From an uncultured Ruminococcus sp. (GTDB lineage Bacteria > Bacillota > Clostridia > Oscillospirales > Acutalibacteraceae), in NCBI GenBank assembly GCA_902792115.1, contig CADAYJ010000002.1, positions 1-49,320 of the forward strand: a stretch of DNA of 49,320 nt, given 5' to 3'. The position numbers and the translations under genes are program-made. The stretch's first letter is position 1. The number at the start of each line of letters is the position of its first letter. The notes beneath the pieces are model-generated. The model saw only the letters and a program-made list of their open reading frames with translations. It searched no databases and was not told the origin of the DNA. Shown piece after piece: positions 8,137-15,661 of the stretch.

Positions 8137-8165
8137 ATAATAACATTATAAACGTACACAGTCAA
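8137..8165 (-). promoter_or_regulatory. Promoter for the dockerin-CAP gene
   Basis: Minus strand TTGACT (8160-8165), 17 bases, TATTAT (8137-8142), about 55 bases before the start codon. Confidence 0.6.
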
Positions 8166-8366
8166 CAGAAACATCACACAAGAAGATGGATTTGTACAAA
8201 TATATAAAACATAGTTGATGTTTATAGTGAAACTGACGAATATCAGTGACGGTAAAATGTTCTTTTTACGATGCTGGAGTACCACACTTTGTAAGAATTG
8301 TGAGTCGAATTTTCTGCTCCGTCTCCTACTGTCCGGAAAGCAGTGCGGACGGTGACTCCAACAAAA

Positions 8367-8395
8367 TTGTTCGACTATAATTATTCTTATATAAT
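8367..8395 (+). promoter_or_regulatory. Distal promoter of the scaffoldin gene
   Basis: TTGTTC (8367-8372), 17 bases, TATAAT (8390-8395). It would give a leader of about 255 bases before the scaffoldin start. The 8083-8656 gap contains no gene. Confidence 0.5.
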
Positions 8396-8516
8396 ATATA
8401 TAAACAAAGAGCGAAGACGAAATATTAGTCTAAAATTTTAATGTGAAGTTTATGTTAAAACTTTGTATTCGTTTTCTGATTCTAAACGGTAACTTGTACA
8501 AAAATGCAGAGCGTGT

Positions 8517-8572
8517 TTTAACAAGTCCTACAAATATTTCGGAATAGCAGAAAAAGACTTGTTAAATTTTTT
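8517..8572 (+). promoter_or_regulatory. Long inverted repeat with T-run in the scaffoldin leader (possible attenuator)
   Basis: TTTAACAAGTC (8517-8527) and GACTTGTTAAA (8556-8566) are perfect 11-base complements around a 28-base loop, followed at once by TTTTTT. Transcription from the distal promoter would pass through this element. Its right arm also holds the -35 box of the proximal promoter. Confidence 0.45.
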
Positions 8573-8587
8573 CCGAAGGTTTATACT
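8559..8587 (+). promoter_or_regulatory. Proximal promoter of the scaffoldin gene
   Basis: TTGTTA (8559-8564), 17 bases, TATACT (8582-8587), about 65 bases before the start codon. Confidence 0.6.
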
Positions 8588-8656
8588 ATATTGTATAAAG
8601 TTGGGATAAGGGCAACTTGAACGATTCCGCAAATATTTGATTGGAGGTAATTTATT

Positions 8657-11600
8657 ATGGCAAGAAGACACCACAGGCTTCTGAGCTCCTTGCTCGCAGC
8701 TGCTCTTCTTTCGAGCACTGCGCTCTCGGCGTCTGCAGCTACTGTAGGGGCAGCAGAATCCGGGGCGGGAACCCTGCCTGCAAAGTACTATTCGACCAAC
8801 CCGACCGGAGTTGGCAAGGCGGCAACGATCACGATCGACGGCGATGCAAGCGATTGGAGCGAGGATATGCTTATCGCTCAGGGCGCTGCATGGGACGTAG
8901 CGAACCATTGGAAGGGCGGTCATGAGAACTGCGTTCTCGATACATACGCTCTTTACGCGGCGTGGGATGATTCCAACCTCTACGTAGGCTGGCAGATGGT
9001 CAATACAACGGACACATGGGCTAATCCCGGCGACGGTCCTCTCAGCGACGGCGGACGAGTTCTCGACGTTCCGCTGATCCTTGCTCTCAGCCTCGATTCG
9101 TCCAGCGTTTCAATGTCCAACAAGAACACGGATGGCGGTTCTATCTGGGGACAGAAAATGGGACTTGAGTTTACGACGCACGTTGACCGACTCTTCTACA
9201 TGAGCGGCAAGCCCGGTCTCGGCGAACCTTCAATGTTCAAGGCTGTTGACGCGTCGGGCAACACGGACTACAAGGAGGGCTGCGTAGGCTTCGCCAAGGG
9301 CGGCATCGAGTATAACATGGCTACGACGTGCATCACAAGCTCGATTTGGGGCCTTGACGGCACGGGCACTCCCGAGGACGTATTCAGCGAAAGCTCTCAG
9401 TGGGTAGATTTCAAAACAAAGAGCCACGATACAAAGTACGATTCCTTCTACGAGATGAAGATCCCGTTCTCCACGCTCGGCATCACGAAGGATTATCTGA
9501 CGGCGAACGGTATCGGCGCGATGCTCGTTGCAACGAGAGGCGAGTCTGCGCTTGACTGTATCCCGTATGATCCCTCCATGCTCGACAATGCTACGGGAGA
9601 CTACACGTCCGATCCCAGCACATCGAAGGAGAAGGACGACGTCGATACGATAACCGTTCCGCTCGCAGCGATCGGCAACGGCACGATCAACCCGACTCCT
9701 CCGCCGACTCCCCAGCCGGTTCCCGGTCCTGATCCCACACCGGATTCCGATACAGAAACACCGACACCCGCACCCGATTCCGATACAGAAACACCTCCGC
9801 CGTCACCGGCTCCCGACAGCGATTCACCGGTTGATCTCGGCACGGGCGAAACAGCTGTAACGGCAAAGGCAAGCAAGGGCGATACGGTCGAGGTAACGCT
9901 CACGGTCGAGAACGCTGCAAAGCTCTTCGGCGTATCGAGCAAATTCACTTACGACAGCTCCAAGCTCACATTCGTAAAGGCAGAGGAGCTTGCTCCTATG
10001 TCCGCAGCGAAGAACACAAGCACGGGCGAGGTTCGCTGGAATGTACAGTTCGGCGACGGCTCCCAGGCAGTTACACAGTCCGCTCCGACCGACGTTGTCA
10101 AGCTCACCTTCACGGCGAACGAGGACATCGACGGCAAGATCGGCACAAACAAGGTAAACGATTCCTACGATTACGATTTCAATTCCCTTTCTCTTGACGT
10201 TGTCAAGGGTACGGCAAAGTCTACCGGCGGCAGCCCCGCTCCTGCTCCCGGACCTGATCCCGACGAGCCGGACAACCCGTACGTAGAGCCCGGCGTTATG
10301 GAGATCAACGCTAAGGCAAGCGCAGGCGAGTTCATCACCGTTACCTTCAGCGGCGACCTTTCCAAGTTCGAGGGCGTTTCCTCCGAATTCACATTCGACG
10401 CAGGCCTCGTTGAATACGTTGACAGCAAGGCTCTCAACGGCATCGACGTTGCAGTCAACCAGACCTCCGGTCTCATCAGATGGAACTCTCTCAGCATCGA
10501 CGGCACAGGCAACTCCGACCTCGTTACGATCCGCTTCAAGGTTCTCAAGGACGTAGACGGCAAGATCGGTACGAACAGCGTTAAGGAAGTATTCGACAAG
10601 GATCAGAAGGACGCTGATCTCTCTCTTATCCAGGCGAGAACAGCTAAGGAGACAGCTGCTCCCGTACCCTCAGGCGATGCGAGAAAGATCGAAGTCGTTG
10701 CAGAAAAGGGCGACAGAGTAGGCGTTTCCTTCAAGGCTAAGGACGCAAAGGCCGCTGCAGGTATCCTTGAGCTTGTTGACTTCGACACAACGGCACTTAA
10801 GTACAACAAGGACGCTGCAAGCTCCCTCGGCGTTATCAACACAGATGCGTCCAACGGAAGAGTTGCATGGAGTATCCTCTTCGATATGTCCGGCGACAAG
10901 AAGGGCGTTGATCTTACAAGCGAGACAGAGGTCGCAGTTCTTTCCTTCACAGCAATGAAGGACATCAAGGCAGACGACAACGTCCTCACCTTCCTCGTTT
11001 CCGAGTTCTATGATTTTGACGACAAGTCCTTCGACGCAGCAGCAACAACGAGCGCAGTAGCTTCCATTGTAGCACGCGGCGACGGTAAGGTTCCCGTAAC
11101 GGCAAAGAAGGGCAACTACGTCAAGGCTTACTGTAAGGCTATCGACGCAGAGAAGGCTCTCGGCATCGTAGAGCAGCTCAACTACGACAATACGGCTCTC
11201 CAGTACCTCGGCTACACGAAGGAAATGGGACACTTTGCTATCGAGACCTCCGAAGGCGCGATCCGCTGGAGCGAGATGTTTGAGGACACCGGTACTGATC
11301 TTAGAGCAGAGACAGACCTTGTAGTATTCACATTCTACGCACTCAAGGATATCGCAAGCTCAGACTCCGTACTCAGCTACAAGGTTGAGGAGTTCTACGA
11401 CTATATGCTCAAGGACTTCGATACAACCGGCACAACGATGGTCTACGCCGTAACATCGGCAGAAGACAGTGATTTCAAGTACGATCCCGGTGCAGGGGAT
11501 AAGTCCTCCGATACGGATACTCAGAAGCCCGACAATCCTTCCAATCCGACAGACGGAAAGAAGGTAGTTGTACTCTTCGGCGACGTTGACGAAGATAAGA

Positions 11601-11809
11601 ATGTTACTGCAACAGACGCACTCGTTATCCTCAGAACAGGTCTTGACATGGATAAGCTGGACGAGGTTCCGGAGATCGCAGCCGACGTTGACGACGATGA
11701 GGTCATCACAGCTTCGGACGCCCTTTCCGTTCTCCGATTCTCGATCAACTTCAGTGAGTCCACAAGAGTTGGTAAGGAGATCGAGATCACGATCAAGTTT
11801 AAAAACTGA
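8657..11809 (+). CDS. Scaffoldin: carbohydrate-binding-like domain, four cohesin-like modules, dockerin
   Basis: 1050 residues. A signal peptide (1-28) is followed by a domain of about 300 residues with ITIDGDASDWSEDM and LYAAWDDSNLYVGWQM, a pattern seen in CBM9/DOMON-like sugar-binding domains. A Pro/Thr/Asp linker spans about 345-395. Four cohesin-like modules follow at about 397-522, 546-664, 674-804 and 808-933. The first two share DGKIGTN; the last two share the EFYD segment. A dockerin ends the protein (974-1030) with loops DVDEDKNVTATD and DVDDDEVITASD. Cohesins bind dockerins of other secreted proteins, and its own dockerin should bind a further, probably cell-anchored, cohesin. This is the architecture of an intermediate scaffoldin or adaptor. 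ATG with GGAGGT eight bases upstream. Confidence 0.9.
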   Translation: MARRHHRLLSSLLAAALLSSTALSASAATVGAAESGAGTLPAKYYSTNPTGVGKAATITIDGDASDWSEDMLIAQGAAWDVANHWKGGHENCVLDTYALYAAWDDSNLYVGWQMVNTTDTWANPGDGPLSDGGRVLDVPLILALSLDSSSVSMSNKNTDGGSIWGQKMGLEFTTHVDRLFYMSGKPGLGEPSMFKAVDASGNTDYKEGCVGFAKGGIEYNMATTCITSSIWGLDGTGTPEDVFSESSQWVDFKTKSHDTKYDSFYEMKIPFSTLGITKDYLTANGIGAMLVATRGESALDCIPYDPSMLDNATGDYTSDPSTSKEKDDVDTITVPLAAIGNGTINPTPPPTPQPVPGPDPTPDSDTETPTPAPDSDTETPPPSPAPDSDSPVDLGTGETAVTAKASKGDTVEVTLTVENAAKLFGVSSKFTYDSSKLTFVKAEELAPMSAAKNTSTGEVRWNVQFGDGSQAVTQSAPTDVVKLTFTANEDIDGKIGTNKVNDSYDYDFNSLSLDVVKGTAKSTGGSPAPAPGPDPDEPDNPYVEPGVMEINAKASAGEFITVTFSGDLSKFEGVSSEFTFDAGLVEYVDSKALNGIDVAVNQTSGLIRWNSLSIDGTGNSDLVTIRFKVLKDVDGKIGTNSVKEVFDKDQKDADLSLIQARTAKETAAPVPSGDARKIEVVAEKGDRVGVSFKAKDAKAAAGILELVDFDTTALKYNKDAASSLGVINTDASNGRVAWSILFDMSGDKKGVDLTSETEVAVLSFTAMKDIKADDNVLTFLVSEFYDFDDKSFDAAATTSAVASIVARGDGKVPVTAKKGNYVKAYCKAIDAEKALGIVEQLNYDNTALQYLGYTKEMGHFAIETSEGAIRWSEMFEDTGTDLRAETDLVVFTFYALKDIASSDSVLSYKVEEFYDYMLKDFDTTGTTMVYAVTSAEDSDFKYDPGAGDKSSDTDTQKPDNPSNPTDGKKVVVLFGDVDEDKNVTATDALVILRTGLDMDKLDEVPEIAADVDDDEVITASDALSVLRFSINFSESTRVGKEIEITIKFKN

Positions 11810-11845
11810 TTACCGTCAATTTCAAATAATGCGTTAAACGTATAT

Positions 11846-11876
11846 AGCCCCTTGATCTAACGGTCAGGGGGCTTTT
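11846..11876 (+). terminator. Intrinsic terminator of the scaffoldin gene
   Basis: AGCCCCTTGA and TCAGGGGGCT pair around an eight-base loop and run into TTTTT. It separates the scaffoldin from the pilus locus. The remaining gap to the pilM promoter is AT-rich with no gene. Confidence 0.85.
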
Positions 11877-12094
11877 TGTGCTTAGCTGGCATAACATATG
11901 CCGATGCGCGTTTCGGTCAGGCTTGCTTGCTGCTGCTGTACGGCTTGTTTAATTCCCGATGAGATTAAAAACATTAATAAAAAATCATATAAAATGTGAG
12001 TGTTTTACAAAAATGTAAAAACATGTCGGTGAAACATTGAATATTAAAGCAATATTGCACAGAAAATTCAACCTAATTTGTACATTTATTTGCA

Positions 12095-12124
12095 TTGAAA
12101 AGAACAGCATATATATTGTATAAT
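12095..12124 (+). promoter_or_regulatory. Promoter of the pilM-pilO-pilD genes
   Basis: TTGAAA (12095-12100), 18 bases, TATAAT (12119-12124). The expected start near 12131 gives an 86-base leader before pilM and excludes translation from the in-frame ATG at 12139. Confidence 0.65.
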
Positions 12125-12150
12125 TATATTGTATCATAGTGCGGTTAAAT

Positions 12151-12172
12151 GGGGGTTCCTATCCGGGGAACC
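12151..12172 (+). promoter_or_regulatory. Leader hairpin upstream of pilM
   Basis: GGTTCC and GGAACC pair around a seven-base loop within the predicted 5' leader. No T-run follows, so it is not a plain terminator. The core motifs of c-di-GMP riboswitches were looked for by eye and not recognised. Confidence 0.4.
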
Positions 12173-12216
12173 TTAAAGTTTGGCCGAAATTAATATTAGG
12201 GTGGTGCAGTCACAAA

Positions 12217-14013
12217 ATGAAATATGTAATTGTTCAGGTGTCTAAATACTACGTTTGCATTACGCCTGCCGAATCCGGAAAAGCATTTGTTTCGAGCGGC
12301 AAGGATCGTGACGCGAAAAAGCCTGATTACGAAGTTACGTTCAGAGAGCCTCTGGTCGTGTTCCTTCCCGAAAGCCTCAGAGGGCAGGCTTGGAACTTCC
12401 CCAGAGACCTTGCGGAGGTCGTTAAAATGTCGATGCGAAACGCGAAGATCGACATCAAGGACGTTATCCTCTGCGCTGAGTGCGACCAGCTGATCAGCCA
12501 GGAGTATCAGCATACTCCCGCAAAGGATAAGTACCTCAGAGTGTTCGCGGAGAACGAGGCGAAAGGTCTTATCAGCGACGATATCAGCAACTATTCTCTT
12601 ATCAACTGCGAGTACGGCACAGCGAACCAGAAGGAAGAGGAATCGGCTCAGCTTGGCGCTAACGTATATATCATGCCCAAGTCGTACGTCGAGGAGCTTA
12701 AGAGCGCGTTCAGAGAGCAGTCTCTTACGCTGTACAAGCTCATTCCGCCGACTGTCAGCATGATCAAGATCGCTAAGGCCGGCATCAACAGCTTCGATAA
12801 GTCTGTTGCTCTCATCAGCCTCGACTTCTGCTCGGCGCGTCTCGTCGTTATGCAGAAGGGCGTACCTGTATACGCTCACTCTTTCCCGATGCCGCTGGGC
12901 GATATCGTAAATGTATTCGCGGCGGATCAGAGCTGTACGCTTGAGGAAGCGTTCGAGGTTATCAGAAAATACGGCGTGGGCATTTCCGAGAAGTGTAATT
13001 CGAGGCAGGCAGGGCGTGAGATGCGCTCTATCTTCGAGAACTTCTCCAGCGACGTTGTAAGAAGCCTGCGAATGGTTCTTCTGAGCCTCCGCATCGAGCT
13101 TGACCAGATCTACGCGAGTGACTTTGCCGCGTATATCCCCGGCGTGCTCAAGCACCTCAGAACGATCAGCGTGCAGGCAGACGAGATCAATCTCATCTCC
13201 GACGCATTCACCTCCCTCACAAATGTTCCGATCATCACGAAGGAAACGGACGAGGCGGGCTACAAGACGGCTTGCTTCTATACATATTCTTACCTTGTCA
13301 ACAGCGGCGCTCAGAGCGAGAACAACCTCGCCGCGATCACCGGAGGCAAGAGCGTCGATCTCGGCGGTGCGATAACCGGTCTCGCAAATGTTGCTGCAAT
13401 GGCAGTTGCCGTAGTTGCAGTCGGCGTAATGGTCTTCGTCGGTATGAGATCGTATGGTCTTGAGGTGCGTAAGCAGCAGGACGATGCTAAGCTCACTGAC
13501 GTTAAGTATGACGAGATCAAGGGCTTGCTGGAAGATCAGCAGACATATCATGACAAGATGGAGAATGCCGAGAAGGATATGGCGACTCTTCCGAAGCCCT
13601 CCGCAAAGGTTTGCGATATCCTCGATCAGGTATTCAAGCAGCTGACGGACGAGGTTGAGGCTGTTAAGACATACTCCGTAAACAGCGATGATATGACGAT
13701 CCAGACGAACTTCATCGTCAAGTCCAATGAGGATTACGATATTCTCAGAAAGAAGATCAACGCCAACGGCTTCTTTACGCTTAGCACAGCATTTGACTCA
13801 CAGCAGGTTGTTGAGACTGTTGAGAAGGGCGAAGGCGATGATAAGGAGACCACGGAGGTCATCACCTACAACATCAACCATACATTCAACGTAAATGGTT
13901 TTAAGGATGAAACCGAGACCACCTCTCAGGATGGTGAATTCGACGGTCACCACACCGACATCAGCAACGGAACCAATTATGACGAAATGATCGCTTCTAC
14001 ACTGGAGGAATGA
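12217..14013 (+). CDS. pilM: Type IV pilus assembly protein, PilM-PilN-like fusion
   Basis: 598 residues from the ATG at 12217; the upstream ATG at 12139 lies next to the predicted transcription start. Residues 1 to about 385 resemble the actin-like ATPase fold of PilM (begins MKYVIVQVSKYYVCI). A transmembrane segment follows at about 393-415 (AAMAVAVVAVGVMVFVG), then a coiled coil and a mixed domain, the layout of PilN. In most bacteria PilM and PilN are separate proteins that dock to each other; here both halves appear joined in one chain. PilN normally pairs with PilO, whose gene follows after a few bases. The complex links the cytoplasmic motor to the envelope. The assignment rests on layout and context as much as sequence. 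Confidence 0.7.
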   Translation: MKYVIVQVSKYYVCITPAESGKAFVSSGKDRDAKKPDYEVTFREPLVVFLPESLRGQAWNFPRDLAEVVKMSMRNAKIDIKDVILCAECDQLISQEYQHTPAKDKYLRVFAENEAKGLISDDISNYSLINCEYGTANQKEEESAQLGANVYIMPKSYVEELKSAFREQSLTLYKLIPPTVSMIKIAKAGINSFDKSVALISLDFCSARLVVMQKGVPVYAHSFPMPLGDIVNVFAADQSCTLEEAFEVIRKYGVGISEKCNSRQAGREMRSIFENFSSDVVRSLRMVLLSLRIELDQIYASDFAAYIPGVLKHLRTISVQADEINLISDAFTSLTNVPIITKETDEAGYKTACFYTYSYLVNSGAQSENNLAAITGGKSVDLGGAITGLANVAAMAVAVVAVGVMVFVGMRSYGLEVRKQQDDAKLTDVKYDEIKGLLEDQQTYHDKMENAEKDMATLPKPSAKVCDILDQVFKQLTDEVEAVKTYSVNSDDMTIQTNFIVKSNEDYDILRKKINANGFFTLSTAFDSQQVVETVEKGEGDDKETTEVITYNINHTFNVNGFKDETETTSQDGEFDGHHTDISNGTNYDEMIASTLEE

Positions 14014-14017
14014 TAAA

Positions 14018-14677
14018 ATGGCGAAGAATGAAAAAGCAAAAAAAATACCGGGCTGGATCATTGTGATCGTTGTGGTAATCATTGCGGTCATAGCGTTTAT
14101 CCCCACCGTATATATGCCGTACAAGAACAAGAAGCCCACAATGGACGCAGAGCACCAGGAGGCTCTCGATACTCTCGCATATCTCGACCAGTCGATCGAA
14201 AATCAGGCTGCTATCGAGGCTGACATTGCACAGCTCAAAGCTCAGTGGGAGCAGTACAGAAAGGATATGTTTGTGGAGCCGGAGTCGGCGCTTAACGATC
14301 TTAACTCGGAGCTTACTAAGAACGATATGGACGTCAAGAGCTTCGTAATGCACGAACCGGTTATCGATGAGAGCGGCACAGTTACAGCAGAGGGCAATCC
14401 TCTTTGCTACTCAGTTATCAGCCTTAACTGTACCGCAACGAGGGAGCAGCTTATCGACTTCCTTCAGTATGTTGAGCAGGAGTCCGTAGGTGCGTACTAT
14501 GTAAAGACCCTCTACTCTACCACTGTATATGAGTACAGCTCCGACTCCGACAAGAGCAGTGAGATCATCGGAGAAAAGCTGGACACTCAGGCAGAGATCT
14601 ACCTCTACTTCTTCGATCAGAACCAGGTAATCGTTCCTGAGACTGATACTGAAGAAGAATCGACAGATGCAGCTTAA
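14018..14677 (+). CDS. pilO: Type IV pilus assembly protein, PilO-like
   Basis: 219 residues, starting four bases after the pilM stop; GGAGG lies within the end of pilM. A basic N-terminus is followed by one transmembrane helix (about 12-32), a coiled coil (about 45-85) and a small extracytoplasmic domain, as in PilO. The extracytoplasmic region is acidic and ends in an Asp/Glu/Thr tail. PilO forms heterodimers with PilN in the alignment complex of the pilus. Primary sequence identity to PilO cannot be judged by eye, so the call depends on gene order. Confidence 0.65.
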   Translation: MAKNEKAKKIPGWIIVIVVVIIAVIAFIPTVYMPYKNKKPTMDAEHQEALDTLAYLDQSIENQAAIEADIAQLKAQWEQYRKDMFVEPESALNDLNSELTKNDMDVKSFVMHEPVIDESGTVTAEGNPLCYSVISLNCTATREQLIDFLQYVEQESVGAYYVKTLYSTTVYEYSSDSDKSSEIIGEKLDTQAEIYLYFFDQNQVIVPETDTEEESTDAA

Positions 14678-14696
14678 TGCGGATCGATTTTAAGAA

Positions 14697-15461
14697 ATGA
14701 CAGCTATCAGAATCATTGAAGTGATCGCAATGGCAGTGCTCGGCTTCGCAGCCGGCCTGCCGTGCTGCGTGATATTGAACAGGATCCCGGCAAAATGGCT
14801 TTGCGACTACGATGAGGAGCCGTCCGAGGAGCTTCTGAGCGGCAACCGCTTTGTTACAAAAAAACACGGTGTTTTGCTGGGAGCGTCGCTTGCGATCGTC
14901 TTTTCCGTAAACGTCGCAATAAACGGTATTTCGATCGAATATTTTATCGCGGCCGCGATATTTGTTGTTCTTGCGTTAATTTCGGCTGCCGATGCTAAGT
15001 ACACGATCATTCCCGATCAGTTTACGATAATTGCCGCGGTGCTCGCTGCTGCGTTTGCGGTAACCGATATCCTTACGAAGAAGGCGTTTATATCAAAGTG
15101 GTATGAGCCGCTTATCGGAGCCGCTGCAGGTGCCGGTCTTCTCATAGTGCTCGACCTTTTCAGTATGTTTGTACTGAAAAAGGAGGGCTTCGGCTTTGGA
15201 GACATCAAGCTGCTTGCGGCGCTGGGTGTTATGCTCGGCTGGAAGTACGCTGTTGTAATGATCATTCTCGCGTCCTTTATCGCAGCGATACATTTTCTTA
15301 TCCTGATCTTTTCCGGAACGGATATCAGCAAGGAAGGAAAATATCTTCCCATGGGGCCGTACCTCTGTATTGCGGCGGCTCTGACGGTTATCTCGCAGCC
15401 GTGGTTCAACAGGCTGTTCGAGATGTATGAGACAGTCCTCGGACTGGACACTCTTCCCTGA
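14697..15461 (+). CDS. pilD: Prepilin peptidase (A24 family)
   Basis: 254 residues with about seven hydrophobic segments. The two catalytic Asp of A24 peptidases are visible: Asp99 in SAADAKYTIIPD and Asp169 in GFGDIKL. The enzyme cleaves the leader of prepilins at the membrane's cytoplasmic face. The N-terminal zinc-binding CxxC pairs of Gram-negative PilD are absent, as often in Gram-positive forms. The ribosome site is weak (GGAT about 14 bases upstream), and the gene lies 19 bases after pilO, so translation may be coupled. The gap of 200 bases after it holds the hairpins listed separately. Confidence 0.88.
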   Translation: MTAIRIIEVIAMAVLGFAAGLPCCVILNRIPAKWLCDYDEEPSEELLSGNRFVTKKHGVLLGASLAIVFSVNVAINGISIEYFIAAAIFVVLALISAADAKYTIIPDQFTIIAAVLAAAFAVTDILTKKAFISKWYEPLIGAAAGAGLLIVLDLFSMFVLKKEGFGFGDIKLLAALGVMLGWKYAVVMIILASFIAAIHFLILIFSGTDISKEGKYLPMGPYLCIAAALTVISQPWFNRLFEMYETVLGLDTLP

Positions 15462-15470
15462 CATTATCTT

Positions 15471-15596
15471 CGGTACCGAAGGATATATCCCTTCGGTGCC
15501 GGAGCGTTGTATTTGTTTACATGTCCGCCCGCGCGGCGGATATGTAAATGCGTACAAGTGCATTTTCGGAAGGTGATTATCCGGCTTTGTGCCGGA
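15471..15596 (+). promoter_or_regulatory. Cluster of three strong hairpins between pilD and pilB
   Basis: Hairpin 1 at 15471-15501 (CGGTACCGAAG with CTTCGGTGCCG, one G-T). Hairpin 2 at 15516-15548 has 14-base arms (TTTACATGTCCGCC and GGCGGATATGTAAA, one G-T) and a five-base loop. Hairpin 3 at 15580-15596 (TCCGGC, loop TTTGT, GCCGGA). None has a T-run. They may stabilise or process the mRNA between the two pil segments. No clear promoter for pilB was found here. Confidence 0.5.
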
Positions 15597-15661
15597 CGAA
15601 TATAGAATTATTTCAAAACGTCTAACAACATCATCATATTTGCAAAGGAGTCTAATTTTCT

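Noticed and set aside
12131-12216. Possible c-di-GMP riboswitch before pilM
   Set aside because: The leader is only 86 bases and the conserved core motifs of known classes were not recognised by eye; kept only as a hairpin.
12196-13551. 451-codon antisense frame opposite pilM
   Set aside because: Codon bias of the plus-strand gene keeps this frame open; no motif or start signal supports it.
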